Assembly: GCF_932526225.1 (NCBI RefSeq)
Contig: NC_064048.1
Location: forward strand, 12,905,665-12,969,664
Direction: 5' to 3'
From: Nematostella vectensis
Taxonomy: Eukaryota; Cnidaria; Anthozoa; Actiniaria; Edwardsiidae
Length of the DNA stretch: 64,000 nt
A model generated the notes under the pieces. It was not told the DNA's origin. It made no database searches and saw nothing but the letters and a program-made list of their open reading frames with translations. The position numbers and the translations under genes were made by a program. Of the stretch, positions 1-14,600 are shown one piece after another (position 1 is the stretch's first letter; each line of letters opens with the position of its first letter).

Positions 1-453
1 TTGTAATGAAAATTACTTTTAATACTATTGGTATCGTAAACTATCCCAAGCAAAGTCACCATCAGACTGGAGGTTACATTCGGGAAAAGCTTCAGGGTTA
101 CATTCGGGAATTTGTTTTACGAGTGTAACCTCCAAAAGGTTACAATCGATAATTTGTTTTCCGAATGTAAATTCCAAAAAGTAACATTAGGAAAAATAAA
201 AGAGTATACTCGGAAAAAAAAGGTATATCAATCTATCGAGCGCTATGCTCTATGTTAGAATCTACTTAATCAAGTTATCCAAGGAATCTAGTTAGTTCTT
301 GTGTGCATAAAATATGTACAGGATCCTGAACAAAGCATGAGCACATCAAAGATGCTGAGAGTACATAAAAATGTCCCTATACCTTCTTTTTATGTCATGA
401 CACACCAATAACAGTATAATTAAGTATCGATATTTAAAAAAAAAAAAAAAAAA

Positions 454-2085
454 TAGGCTATCAGCGGGAATCGAACCCGGGTCGCTGGGTTAGTAGTTAA
501 GTGCCCGCAACGAAAGACTAACGTGGCATCGCTGAAGGGAATTGTAATGAAAATTACTTTTAATACTATTGGTATCGTAAACTATCCCAAGCAAAGTCAC
601 CATCGGACTGGAGGTTACATTCGGGAAAAGCTTCAGGGTTACATTCGGGAATTTGGTTTACGAGTGTAACCTCCAAAAGGTTACAATCGATAATTTGTTT
701 TCCGAATGTAAATTCCAAAAAGTAACATTAGGAAAAATAAAACAGTATACTCGGAAAAAAAGGTATATCAATCTATCGAGCGCTATGCTCTATGTTAGAA
801 TCTACTTAATCAAGTTATCCAAGGAATCTAGTTAGTTCTTGTGTGCATAAAATATGTACAGGATCCTGAACAAAGCATGAGCACATCAAAGATGCTGAGA
901 GTACATAAAAATGTCCCTATACCTTCTTTTTATGTCATGACACACCAATAACAGTATAATTAAGTATCGATATTTAAAAAAAAAAAAAAAAAATAGGCTA
1001 TCAGCGGGAATCGAACCCGGATCGCTGGGTTAGTAGTTAAGTGCCCGCAACGAAAGACTAACGTGGCATCGCTGAAGGGAATTGTAATGAAAATTGCTTT
1101 TAATACTATTGGTATCGTAAACTATCCCAAGCAAAGTCACCATCGGACTGGAGGTTACATTCGGGAAAAGCTTCAGGGTTACATTCGGGAATTTGGTTTA
1201 CGAGTGTAACCTCCAAAAGGTTACAATCGATAATTTGTTTTCCGAATGTAAATTCCAAAAAGTAACATTAGGAAAAATAAAACAGTATACTCGGAAAAAA
1301 AGGTATATCAATCTATCGAGCGCTATGCTCTATGTTAGAATCTACTTAATCAAGTTATCCAAGGAATCTAGTTAGTTCTTGTGTGCATAAAATATGTACA
1401 GGATCCTGAACAAAGCATGAGCACATCAAAGATGCTGAGAGTACATAAAAATGTCCCTATACCTTCTTTTTATGTCATGACACACCAAGAACAGTATAAT
1501 TAAGTATCAATATTTAAAAAAAAAATAAAGAAAAAAAAAATAGGCTATCAGCGGGAATCAAACCCGGGTCGCTGCGTTAGTAGTCAAGTGCCCGCAACGG
1601 AAGACTAACGTGGCATTGCTGAAGGGAATTGTAATGAAAATTACTTTTAATACTATTGGTATCGTAAACTATCCCAAGCAAAGTCACCATCGGACTGGAG
1701 GTTACATTCGGGAAAAGCTTCAGGGTTACATTCGGGAATTTGATTTACGAGTGTAACCTCAAAAAGGTTTCAATCGATACTTTTTTTTCCGAATGCAAAT
1801 TCCAAAAAGTAACATTAGGAAAAATAAAACAGTATACTCGGAAAAAAAGGTATATCAATCTATCGAGCGCTATGCTCTATGTTAGAATCTACTTAATCAA
1901 GTTATCCAAGGAATCTAGTTAGTTCTTGTGTGCATAAAATATGTAAAGGATCCTGAACAAAGCATGAGCACATCAAAGATGCTGAGAGTACATAAAAATG
2001 TCCCTATACCTTCTTTTTATGTCATGACACACCAAGAACAGTATAATTAAGTATCGATATTTAAAAAAAAATAAAGAAAAAAAAA
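454..2085. repeat. higher-order block B1 (three monomers, repeated at +6540)
   Basis: Three consecutive variants match in order the block starting at 6994, at a constant offset of 6540-6541 bases (12 monomers). The first two have TTTGGTTTACG, GTCGCTGGG or ATCGCTGGG and TTAAGTGCCC. The third has TTTGATTTACG, a TTTCAATCGATAC sequence and a GTAAAGGATCC variant. The shared diagnostic changes and constant offset indicate segmental duplication within the array. Confidence 0.8.
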
Positions 2086-2631
2086 AGGCTATCAGCGGGA
2101 ATCGAACCCGGGTAGCTGCGTTAGTAGTCAAGTGCCTGCAACGAAAGACTAACGTGGCATTGCTGAAGGGAATTGTAATGAAAATTGCTTTTAATACTAT
2201 TGGTATCGTAAACTATCCCAAGCAAAGTCACCATCGGACAGGAGGTTACATTCGGGAAAAGCTTCAGGGTTACATTCGGGAATTTGTTTTACGAGTGTAA
2301 CCTCAAAAAGGTTACAATCGATAATTTGTTTTCCGAATGTAAATTCCAAAAAGTAACATTAGGAAAAATAAAACAGTATACTCGGAAAAAAAGGTATATC
2401 AATCTATCGAGCGCTATGCTCTATGTTAGAATCTACTTAATCAAGTTATCCAAGGAATCTAGTTAGTTCTTGTGTGCATAAAATATGTACAGGATCCTGA
2501 ACAAAGCATGAGCACATCAAAGATGCTGAGAGTACATAAAAATGTCCCTATACCTTCTTTTTATGTCATGACACACCAAGAACAGTATAATTAAGTATCG
2601 ATATTTAAAAAAAAAAATAAAGAAAAAAAAG

Positions 2632-4816
2632 TAGGCTATCAGCGGGAATCGAACCCGGGTCGCTGCGTTAGTAGTCAAGTGCCCGCAACGAAAGACTAAC
2701 GTGGCATTGCTGAAGGGAATTGTAATGAAAATTACTTTTAATACTATTGGTATCGTAAACTATCCCAAGCAAAGTCACCATCGGACTGGAGGTTACATTC
2801 GAGAAAAGCTTCAGGGTTACATTCGGGAATTTGTTTTACGAGTGTAACCTCAAAAAGGTTACAATCGATAATTTTTTTCCGAATGTAAATTCCAAAAAGT
2901 AACATTAGGAAAAATAAAACAGTATACTTGGAAAAAAAGGTATATCAATCTATCGAGCGCTATGCTCTATGTTAGAATCTACTTAATTAAGTTATCCAAG
3001 GAATCTAGTTAGTTCTTGTGTGCATAAAATATGTACAGGATCCTGAACAAAGCATGAGCACATCAAAGATGCTGAGAGTACATACAAATGTCCCTATACC
3101 TTCTTTTTATGTCATGACACACCAAGAACAGTATAATTAAGTATCGATATTTAAAAAAAAATAAAGAAAAAAAAAATAGGCTATCAGCGGGAATCGAACC
3201 CGGGTAGCTGCGTTAGTAGTCAAGTGCCTGCAACGAAAGACTAACGTGGCATTGCTGAAGGGAATTGTAATGAAAATTACTTTTAATACTATTGGTATCG
3301 TAAACTATCCCAAGCAAAGTCACCATCGGACAGGAGGTTACATTCGGGAAAAGCTTCAGGGTTACATTCGGGAATTTGTCTTACGAGTGTAACCTCCAAA
3401 AGGTTACAATCGATAATTTGTTTTCCGAATGTAAATTCCAAAAAGTAACATTAGGAAAAATAAAACAGTATACTCGAAAAAAAAGGTATATCAATCTACC
3501 GAGCGCTATGCTCTATGTTAGAATCTACTTAATCAAGTTATCCAAGGTATCTAGTTAGTTCTTGTGTGCATAAAATATGTACAGGATCCTGAACAAAGCA
3601 TGAGCACATCAAAGATGCTGAGAGTACATAAAAATGTCCCTATACCTTCTTTTTATGTCATGACACACCAAGAACAGTATAATTAAGTATCGATATTTAA
3701 AAAAAAAATAAAGAAAAAAAAAAAAGGCTATCAGCGGGAATCAAACCCGGGTCGCTGCGTTAGTAGTCAAGTGCCCGCAACGGAAGACTAACGTGGCATT
3801 GCTGAAGGGAATTGTAATGAAAATTACTTTTAATACTATTGGTATCGTAAACTATCCCAAGCAAAGTCACCATCGGACTGGAGGTTACATTCGGGAAAAG
3901 CTTCAGGGTTACATTCGGGAATTTGATTTACGAGTGTAACCTCAAAAAGGTTACAATCGATACTTTTTTTTCCGAATGCAAATTCCAAAAAGTAACATTA
4001 GGAAAAATAAAACAGTATACTCGGAAAAACAGGTATATCAATCTATCGAGCGCTATGCTCTATGTTAAAATATACTTAATCAAGTTATCCAAGGAATCTA
4101 GTTAGTTCTTGTGTGCATAAAATATGTAAAGGATCCTGAACAAAGCATGAGCACATCAAAGATGCTGAGAGTACATAAAAATGTCCCTATACCTTCTTTT
4201 TATGTCATGACACACCAAGAACAGTATAATTAAGTATCGATATTTAAAAAAAAATAAAGAAAAAAAATAAGCTATCAGCGGGAATCGAACCCGGGTAGCT
4301 GCGTTAGTAGTCAAGTGCCTGCAACGAAAGACTAACGTGGCATTGCTGAAGGGAATTGTAATGAAAATTGCTTTTAATACTATTGGTATCGTAAACTATC
4401 CCAAGCAAAGTCACCATCGGACAGGAGGTTACATTCGGGAAAAGCTTCAGGGTTACATTCGGGAATTTGTTTTACGAGTGTAACCTCAAAAAGGTTACAA
4501 TCGATAATTTGTTTTCCGAATGTAAATTTCAAAAAGTAACATTAGGAAAAATAAAACAGTATACTCGGAAAAAAAGGTATATCAATCTATCGAGCGCTAT
4601 GCTCTATGTTAGAATCTACTTAATCAAGTTATCCAAGGAATCTAGTTAGTTCTTGTGTGCATAAAATATGTACAGGATCCTGAACAAAGCATGAGCACAT
4701 CAAAGATGCTGAGAGTACATAAAAATGTCCCTATACCTTCTTTTTATGTCATGACACACCAAGAACAGTATAATTAAGTATCGATATTTAAACAAAAAAA
4801 ATAAAGAAAAAAAAAA
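2632..4816. repeat. higher-order block A1 (four monomers)
   Basis: Four-unit block that recurs immediately downstream with a period of 2184-2185 bases. Diagnostic changes in order: a unit with aatttttttcc, ACTTAATTAAG and ACATACAAATG; a unit with TTTGTCTTACG, CTACCGAGCGC and CAAGGTATC; a unit with TTTGATTTACG and GAAAAACAGG; and a unit with CCTCAAAAAGG and ATTGCTTTTAATAC. Confidence 0.85.
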
Positions 4817-6993
4817 TAGGCTATCAGCGGGAATCGAACCCGGGTCGCTGTGTTAGTTGTCAAGTGCCCGCAACGAAAGACTAACGTGGCATTGCTGAAG
4901 GGAATTGTAATGAAAATTACTTTTAATACTATTGGTATCGTAAACTATCCCAAGCAAAGTCACCATCGGACTGGAGGTTACATTCGGGAAAAGCTTCAGG
5001 GTTACATTCGGGAATTTGTTTTACGAGTGTAACCTCCAAAAGGTTACAATCGATAATTTTTTTCCGAATGTAAATTCCAAAAAGTAACATTAGGAAAAAT
5101 AAAACAGTATACTCGGAAAAAAAGGTATATCAATCTATCGAGCGCTATGCTCTATGTTAGAATCTACTTAATTAAGTTATCCAAGGAATCTAGTTAGTTC
5201 TTGTGTGCATAAAATATGTACAGGATCCTGAAGAAAGCATGAGCACATCAAAGATGCTGAGAGTACATACAAATGTCCCTATACCTTCTTTTTATGTCAT
5301 GACACACCAAGAACAGTATAATTAAGTATCGATATTTAAAAAAAAATAAAGAAAAAAAAATAGGCTATCAGCGGGAATCGAACCCGGGTAGCTGCGTTAG
5401 TAGTCTAATGCCTGCAACGAAAGACTAACGTGGCATTGCTGAAGGGAATTGTAATGAAAATTACTTTTAATACTATTGGTATCGTAAACTATCCCAAGCA
5501 AAGTCACCATCGGACAGGAGGTTACATTCGGGAAAAGCTTCAGGGTTACATTCGGGAATTTGTCTTACGAGTGTAACCTCCAAAAGGTTACAATCGATAA
5601 TTTGTTTTCCGAATGTAAATTCCAAAAAGTAACATTAGGAAAAATAAAACAGTATACTCGGAAAAAAAGGTATATCAATCTACCGAGCGCTATGCTCTAT
5701 GTTAGAATCTACTTAATCAAGTTATCCAAGGTATCTAGTTAGTTCTTGTGTGCATAAAATATGTACAGGATCCTGAACAAAGCATGAGCACATCAAAGAT
5801 GCTGAGAGTACATAAAAATGTCCCTATACCTTCTTTTTATGTCATGACACACCAAGAACAGTATAATTAAGTATCGATATTTAAAAAAAAAATAAAGAAA
5901 AAAAAAATAGGCTATCAGCGGGAATCAAACCCGGGTCGCTGCGTTAGTAGTCAAGTGCCCGCAACGGAAGACTAACGTGGCATTGCTGAAGGGAATTGTA
6001 ATGAAAATTACTTTTAATACTATTGGTATCGTAAACTATCCCAAGCAAAGTCACCATCGGACTGGAGGTTACATTCGGGAAAAGCTTCAGGGTTACATTC
6101 GGGAATTTGATTTACGAGTGTAACCTCAAAAAGGTTACAATCGATACTTTTTTTTCCGAATGCAAATTCCAAAAAGTAACATTAGGAAAAATAAAACAGT
6201 ATACTCGGAAAAACAGGTATATCAATCTATCGAGCGCTATGCTCTATGTTAGAATCTACTTAATCAAGTTATCCAAGGAATCTAGTTAGTTCTTGTGTGC
6301 ATAAAATATGTAAAGGATCCTGAACAAAGCATGAGCACATCAAAGATGCTGAGAGTACATAAAAATGTCCCTATACCTTCTTTTTATGTCATGACACACC
6401 AAGAACAGTATAATTAAGTATCGATATTTAAAAAAAAATAAAGAAAAAAAATAAGCTATCAGCGGGAATCGAACCCGGGTAGCTGCGTTAGTAGTCAAGT
6501 GCCTGCAACGAAAGACTAACGTGGCATTGCTGAAGGGAATTGTAATGAAAATTGCTTTTAATACTATTGGTATCGTAAACTATCCCAAGCAAAGTCACCA
6601 TCGGACAGGAGGTTACATTCGGGAAAAGCTTCAGGGTTACATTCGGGAATTTGTTTTACGAGTGTAACCTCAAAAAGGTTACAATCGATAATTTGTTTTC
6701 CGAATGTAAATTCCAAAAAGTAACATTAGGAAAAATAAAACAGTATACTCGGAAAAAAAGGTATATCAATCTATCGAGCGCTATGCTCTATGTTAGAATC
6801 TACTTAATCAAGTTATCCAAGGAATCTAGTTAGTTCTTGTGTGCATAAAATATGTACAGGATCCTGAACAAAGCATGAGCACATCAAAGATGCTGAGAGT
6901 ACATAAAAATGTCCCTATACCTTCTTTTTATGTCATGACACACCAATAACAGTATAATTAAGTATCGATATTTAAAAAAAAAAAAAAAAAAAA
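4817..6993. repeat. higher-order block A2 (tandem copy of A1)
   Basis: The same four variants follow in the same order as in 2632-4816. Variant positions in the second to fourth units sit exactly 2184 bases after their counterparts. Small private differences (GAAGAAAGC at about 5230, TCTAATGCC at about 5403) show that the copies have begun to diverge. Confidence 0.85.
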
Positions 6994-8628
6994 TAGGCTA
7001 TCAGCGGGAATCGAACCCGGGTCGCTGGGTTAGTAGTTAAGTGCCCGCAACGAAAGACTAACGTGGCATCGCTGAAGGGAATTGTAATGAAAATTACTTT
7101 TAATACTATTGGTATCGTAAACTATCCCAAGCAAAGTCACCATCGGACTGGAGGTTACATTCGGGAAAAGCTTCAGGGTTACATTCGGGAATTTGGTTTA
7201 CGAGTGTAACCTCCAAAAGGTTACAATCGATAATTTGTTTTCCGAATGTAAATTCCAAAAAGTAACATTAGGAAAAATAAAACAGTATACTCGGAAAAAA
7301 AGGTATATCAATCTATCGAGCGCTATGCTCTATGTTAGAATCTACTTAATCAAGTTATCCAAGGAATCTAGTTAGTTCTTGTGTGCATAAAATATGTACA
7401 GGATCCTGAACAAAGCATGAGCACATCAAAGATGCTGAGAGTACATAAAAATGTCCCTATACCTTCTTTTTATGTCATGACACACCAATAACAGTATAAT
7501 TAAGTATCGATATTTAAAAAAAAAAAAAAAAAATAGGCTATCAGCGGGAATCGAACCCGGATCGCTGGGTTAGTAGTTAAGTGCCCGCAACGAAAGACTA
7601 ACGTGGCATCGCTGAAGGGAATTGTAATGAAAATTGCTTTTAATACTATTGGTATCGTAAACTATCCCAAGCAAAGTCACCATCGGACTGGAGGTTACAT
7701 TCGGGAAAAGCTTCAGGGTTACATTCGGGAATTTGGTTTACGAGTGTAACCTCCAAAAGGTTACAATCGATAATTTGTTTTCCGAATGTAAATTCCAAAA
7801 AGTAACATTAGGAAAAATAAAACAGTATACTCGGAAAAAAAGGTATATCAATCTATCGAGCGCTATGCTCTATGTTAGAATCTACTTAATCAAGTTATCC
7901 AAGGAATCTAGTTAGTTCTTGTGTGCATAAAATATGTACAGGATCCTGAACAAAGCATGAGCACATCAAAGATGCTGAGAGTACATAAAAATGTCCCTAT
8001 ACCTTCTTTTTATGTCATGACACACCAAGAACAGTATAATTAAGTATCGATATTTAAAAAAAAAAATAAAGAAAAAAAAAATAGGCTATCAGCGGGAATC
8101 AAACCCGGGTCGCTGCGTTAGTAGTCAAGTGCCCGCAACGGAAGACTAACGTGGCATTGCTGAAGGGAATTGTAATGAAAATTACTTTTAATACTATTGG
8201 TATCGTAAACTATCCCAAGCAAAGTCACCATCGGACTGGAGGTTACATTCGGGAAAAGCTTCAGGGTTACATTCGGGAATTTGATTTACGAGTGTAACCT
8301 CAAAAAGGTTTCAATCGATACTTTTTTTTCCGAATGCAAATTCCAAAAAGTAACATTAGGAAAAATAAAACAGTATACTCGGAAAAAAAGGTATATCAAT
8401 CTATCGAGCGCTATGCTCTATGTTAGAATCTACTTAATCAAGTTATCCAAGGAATCTAGTTAGTTCTTGTGTGCATAAAATATGTAAAGGATCCTGAACA
8501 AAGCATGAGCACATCAAAGATGCTGAGAGTACATAAAAATGTCCCTATACCTTCTTTTTATGTCATGACACACCAAGAACAGTATAATTAAGTATCGATA
8601 TTTAAAAAAAAAATAAAGAAAAAAAAAA
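6994..8628. repeat. higher-order block B2 (copy of B1)
   Basis: Near-identical copy of 454-2085. It includes the rare GGTTTCAATCGATAC change in its third monomer and the long uninterrupted A-runs before the first two TAGGCT landmarks. The following monomer differs from the one after B1, so the duplicated tract ends about here. Confidence 0.8.
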
Positions 8629-11600
8629 TAGGCTATCAGCGGGAATCGAACCCGGGTAGCTGCGTTAGTAGTCAAGGGCCTGCAACGAAAGACTAACGTG
8701 GCATTGCTGAAGGGAATTGTAATGAAAATTACTTTTAATACTATTGGTATCGTATACTATCCCAAGCAAAGTCACCATCGGACAGGAGGTTACATTCGGG
8801 AAAAGCTTCAGGGTTACATTCGGGAATTTGTTTTACGAGTGTAACCTCCAAAAGGTTACAATCGATAATTTGTTTTCCGAATGTAAATTCCAAAAAGTAA
8901 CATTAGGAAAAATAAAACAGTATACTCGGAAAAAAAGGTATATCAATCTACCGAGCGCTATGCTCTATGTTAGAATCTACTTAATCAAGTTATCCAAGGT
9001 ATCTAGTTAGTTCTTGTGTGCATAAAATATGTACAGGATCCTGAACAAAGCATGAGCACATCAAAGATGCTGAGAGTACATAAAAATGTCCCTATACCTT
9101 CTTTTTATGTCATGACACACCAAGAACAGTATAATTAAGTATCGATATTTAAAAAACAATAAAGAAAAAAAATAGGCTATCAGCGGGAATCGAACCCGGG
9201 TAGCTGCGTTAGTAGTCAAGTGCCCGCAACGAAAGACTAACGTGGCATTGCTGAAGGGAAATTGTAATGAAAATTGCTTTTAATACTATTGGTATCGTAA
9301 TCTATCCCAAGCAAAGTCACCATCGGACTGGAGGTTACATTGGGGAAAAGCTTCAGGGTTACATTCGGGAATTTGTTTTACGAGTGTAACCTCAAAAAGG
9401 TTACAATCGATAATTTGTTTTCCGAATGTAAATTCCAAAAAGTAACATTAGGAAAAATAAAACAGTATACTCGGAAAAAAAGGTATATCAATCTATCGAG
9501 CGCTATGCTCTATGTTAGAATCTACTTAATCAAGTTATCCAAGGAATCTAGTTAGTTCTTGTGTGCATAAAATATGTACAGGATCCTGAACAAAGCATGA
9601 GCACATCAAAGATGCTGAGAGTACATAAAAATGTCCCTATACCTTCTTTTTATGTCATGACACACCAATAACAGTATAATTAGGTATCGATATTTAAAAA
9701 AAAAAAAATAGGCTATCAGCGGGAATCGAACCCGGGTCGCTGCGTTAGTAGTTAAGTGCCCGCAACGAAAGACTAACGTGGCATCGCTGAAGGGAATTGT
9801 AATGAAAATTACTTTTAATACTATTGGTATCGTAAACTATCCCAAGCAAAGTCACCATCGGACAGGAGGTTACATTCGGGAAAAGCTTCAGGGTTACATT
9901 CGGGAATTTGTCTTACGAGTGTAATCTCCAAAAGGTTACAATCGATAATTTGTTTTCCGAATGTAAATTCCAAAAAGTAACATTAGGAAAAATAAAACAG
10001 TATACTCGGAAAAAAAGGTATATCAATCTATCGAGCGCTATGCTCTATGTTAGAATCTACTTAATCAAGTTATCCAAGGAATCTAGTTAGTTCTTGTGTG
10101 CATAAAATATGTACAGGATCCTGAACAAAGCATGAGCACATCAAAGATGCTGAGAGTACATAAAAATGTCCCTATACCTTCTTTTTATGTCATGACACAC
10201 CAAGAACAGTATAATTAAGTATCGATATTTTAAAAAAAAATAAAGAAAAAAAAATAGGCTATCAGCGGGAATCAAACCCGGGTCGCTGCGTTAGTAGTCA
10301 AGTGCCCGCAACGGAAGACTAACGTGGCATTGCTGAAGGGAATTGTAATGAAAATTACTTTCAATACTATTGGTATCGTAAACTATCCCAAGCAAAGTCA
10401 CCATCGGACTGGAGGTTACATTCGGGAAAAGCTTCAGGGTTAAATTCGGGAATTTGATTTACGAGTGTAACCTCAAAAAGGTTACAATCGATACTTTTTT
10501 TTTCCGAATGCAAATTCCAAAAAGTAACATTACAAAAAATAAAACAGTATACTCGGAAAAAAAGGTATATCAATCTATCGAGCGCTATGCTCTATGTTAG
10601 AATCTACTTAATCAAGTTATCCAAGGAATCTAGTTAGTTCTTGTGTGCATAAAATATGTAAAGGATCCTGAACAAAGCATGAGCACATCAAAGATGCTGA
10701 GAGTACATAAAAATGTCCCTATACCTTCTTTTTATGTCATGACACACCAAGAACAGTATAATTAAGTATCGATATTTAAAAAACAATTAAGAAAAAAAAT
10801 AGGCTATCAGCGGGAATCGAACCCGGGTAGCTGCGTTAGTAGTCAAGTGCCTGCAACGAAAGACTAACGTGGCATTGCTGAAGGGGAATTGTAATGAAAA
10901 TTGCTTTTAATACTATTGGTATCGTAATCTATCCCAAGCAAAGTCACCATCGGACTGGAGGTTACATTCGTGAAAAGCTTCAGGGTTACATTTGGGAATT
11001 TGTTTTACGAGTGTAACCTCAAAAAGGTTACAATCGATAATTTGTTTTCCGAATGTAAATTCCAAAAAGTAACATTAGGAAAAATAAAACAGTATACTCG
11101 GAAAAAAAGGTATATCAATCTATCGAGCGCTATGCTCTATGTTAGAATCTACTTAATCAAGTTATCCAAGGAATCTAGTTAGTTCTTGTGTGCATAAAAT
11201 ATGTACAGGATCCTGAACAAAGCATGAGCACATCAAAGATGCTGAGAGTACATAAAAATGTCCCTATACCTTCTTTTTATGTCATGACACACCAATAACA
11301 GTATAATTAAGTATCGATATTTAAAAAAAAAATAAAGAAAAAAAATAGGCTATCAGCGGGAATCGAACCCGGGTAGCTGCGTTAGTAGTCAAGTGCCCGC
11401 AACGAAAGACTAACGTGGCATTGCTGAAGGAAATTGTAATGAAAATTACTTTTAATACTATTGGTATCGTAAACTATCCCAAGCAAAGTCACCATCGGAC
11501 TGGAGGTTACATTCGGGAAAAGCTTCAGGGTTACATTCGGGAATTTGTTTTACGAGTGTAACCTCCAAAAGGTTACAATCGATAATTTGTTTTCCGAATG

Positions 11601-14600
11601 TAAATTCCAAAAAGTAACATTAGGAAAAATAAAAGAGTATACTCGAAAAAAAAGGTATATCAATCTATCGAGCGCTATGCTCTATGTTAGAATCTACTTA
11701 ATCAAGTTATCCAAGGAATCTAGTTAGTTTTTGTGTGCATAAAATATGTACAGGATCCTGAACAAAGCATGAGCACATCAAAGATGCTGAGAGTACATAA
11801 AAATGTCCCTATACCTTCTTTTTATGTCATGACACACCAATAACAGTATAATTAGGTATCGATATTTAAAAAAAAAAAAAAATAGGCTATCAGCGGGAAT
11901 CGAACCCGGGTCGCTGCGTTAGTAGTTAAGTGCCCGCAACGAAAGACTAACGTGGCATCGCTGAAGGGAATTGTAATGAAAATTACTTTTAATACTATTG
12001 GTATCGTAAACTATCCCAAGCAAAGTCACCATCGGACTGGAGGTTACATTCGGGAAAAGCTTCAGGGTTACATTCGGGAATTTGTCTTACGAGTGTAACC
12101 TCCAAAAGGTTACAATCGATAATTTGTTTTCCGAATGTAAATTCCAAAAAGTAACATTAGGAAAAATAAAACAGTATACTCGGAAAAAAAGGTATATCAA
12201 TCTATCGAGCGCTATGCTCTATGTTAGAATCTACTTAATCAAGTTATCCAAGGAATCTAGTTAGTTCTTGTGTGCATAAAATATGTACAGGATCCTGAAC
12301 AAAGCATGAGCACATCAAAGATGCTGAGAGTACATAAAAATGTCCCTATACCTTCTTTTTATGTCATGACACACCAAGAACAGTATAATTAAGTATCGAT
12401 ATTTAAAAAAAAAAATAAAGAAAAAAAAAATAGGCTATCAGCGGGAATTAAACACGGGTCGCTGCGTTAGTAGTCAAGTGCCCGCAACGGAAGACTAACG
12501 TGGCATTGCTGAAGGGAATTGTAATGAAAATTACTTTCAATACTATTGGTATCGTAAACTATCCCAAGCAAAGTCACCATCGGACTGGAGGTTACATTCG
12601 GGAAAAGCTTCAGGGTTAAATTCGGGAATTTGATTTACGAGTGTAACCTCAAAAAGGTTACAATCGATACTTTTTTTTCCGAATGCAAATTCCAAAAAGT
12701 AACATTACAAAAAATAAAACAGTATACTCGGAAAAAAAGGTATATCAATCTATCGAGCGCTATGCTCTACGTTAGAATCTACTTAATCAAGTTATCCAAG
12801 GAATCTAGTTAGTTCTTGTGTGCATAAAATATGTAAAGGATCCTGAACAAAGCATGAGCACATCAAAGATGCTGAGAGTACATAAAAATGTCCCTATACC
12901 TTCTTTTTATGTCATGACACACCAAGAACAGTATAATTAAGTATCGATATTTAAAAAACAATAAAGAAAAAAAATAGGCTATCAGCGCGAATCGAACCCG
13001 GGTAGCTGCGTTAGTAGTCAAGTGCCTGCAACGAAAGACTAACGTGGCATTGCTGAAGGGGAATTGTAATGAAAATTGCTATTAATACTATTGGTATCGT
13101 AATCTATCCCAAGCAAAGTCACCATCGGACTGGAGGTTACATTCGGGAAAAGCTTCAGGGTTACATTCGGGAATTTGTTTTACGAGTGTAACCTCAAAAA
13201 GGTTACAATCGATAATTTGTTTTCCGAATGTAAATTCCAAAAAGTAACATTAGGAAAAATAAAACAGTATACTCGGAAAAACAGGTATATCAATCTATCG
13301 AGCGCTATGCTCTATGTTAGAATATACTTAATCAAGTTATCCAAGGAATCTAGTTAGTTCTTGTGTGCATAAAATATGTACAGGATCCTGAACAAAGCAT
13401 GAGCACATCAAAGATGCTGAGAGTACATAAAAATGTCCCTATACCTTCTTTTTATGTCATGACACACCAAGAACAGTATAATTAAGTATCGATATTTAAA
13501 AAAAATAAAGCAAAAAAATAGGCTATCAGCGGGAATCGAACCCGGGTCGCTGCGTTAGTAGTCAAGTGTTCGCAACTAAAGACTAACGTGGCATTGCTGA
13601 AGGGAATTGTAATGAAAATTACTTTTAATACTATTGGTATCGTAAACTATCCCAAGCAAAGTCACCATCGGACTGGAGGTTACATTCGGGAAAAGCTTCA
13701 GGGTTACATTCGGGAATTTGATTTACGAGTGTAACCTCCAAAAGGTTACAATCGATAATTTTTTTTCCGAATGTAAATTCCAAAAAGTAACATTAGGAAA
13801 AATAAAACAGTATACTCGGAAAAAAAGGTATATCAATCTATCGAGCGCTATGCTCTATGTTAGAATCTACTTAATCAAGTTATCCAAGGAATCTAGTTAG
13901 TTCTTGTGTGCATAAAATATGTACAGGATCCTGAACAAAGCATGAGCACATCAAAGATGCTGAGAGTACATAAAAATGTCCCTATACCTTCTTTTTATGT
14001 CATGACACACCAAGAACAGTATAATTAAGTATCGATATTAAAAAAAAAAAATAAAGAAAAAAAAATAGGCTATCAGCGGGAATCAAACCCGGGTCGCTGC
14101 GTTAGTAGTCAAGTGCCCGCAACGAAAGACTAACGTGGCATTGCTGAAGGGAATTGTAATGAAAATTACTTTTAATACTATTGGTATCGTAAACTATCCC
14201 AAGCAAAGTCACCATCGGACTGGAGGTTACATTCGGGAAAAGCTTCAGGGTTACATTCGGGAATTTGATTTACGAGTGTAACCTCAAAAAGGTTACAATC
14301 GATACTTTTTTTTTCCGAATGCAAATTCCAAAAAGTAACATTAGGAAAAATAAAACAGTATACTCGGAAAAAAAGGTATATCAATCTATCGAGCGCTATG
14401 CTCTATGTTAGAATCTACTTAATCAAGTTATCCAAGGAATCTCGTTAGTTCTTGTGTGCATAAAATATGTACAGGATCCTGAACAAAGCATGAGCACATC
14501 AAAGATGCTGAGAGTACATAAAAATGTCCCTATACCTTCTTTTTATGTCATGACACACCAAGAACAGTATAATTAAGTATCGATATTTAAAAAAAAAATA

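Noticed and set aside
653-835. Recurrent open frames of about 60 codons in most monomers (for example 653-835, 3376-3558, 56100-56282)
   Set aside because: They open with TTG, not ATG; the upstream in-frame codons reach a TAA in the conserved CGTAAAC. Many units break the frame through T-run length changes, and similarity between copies is explained by array homogenisation. No domain is recognisable.
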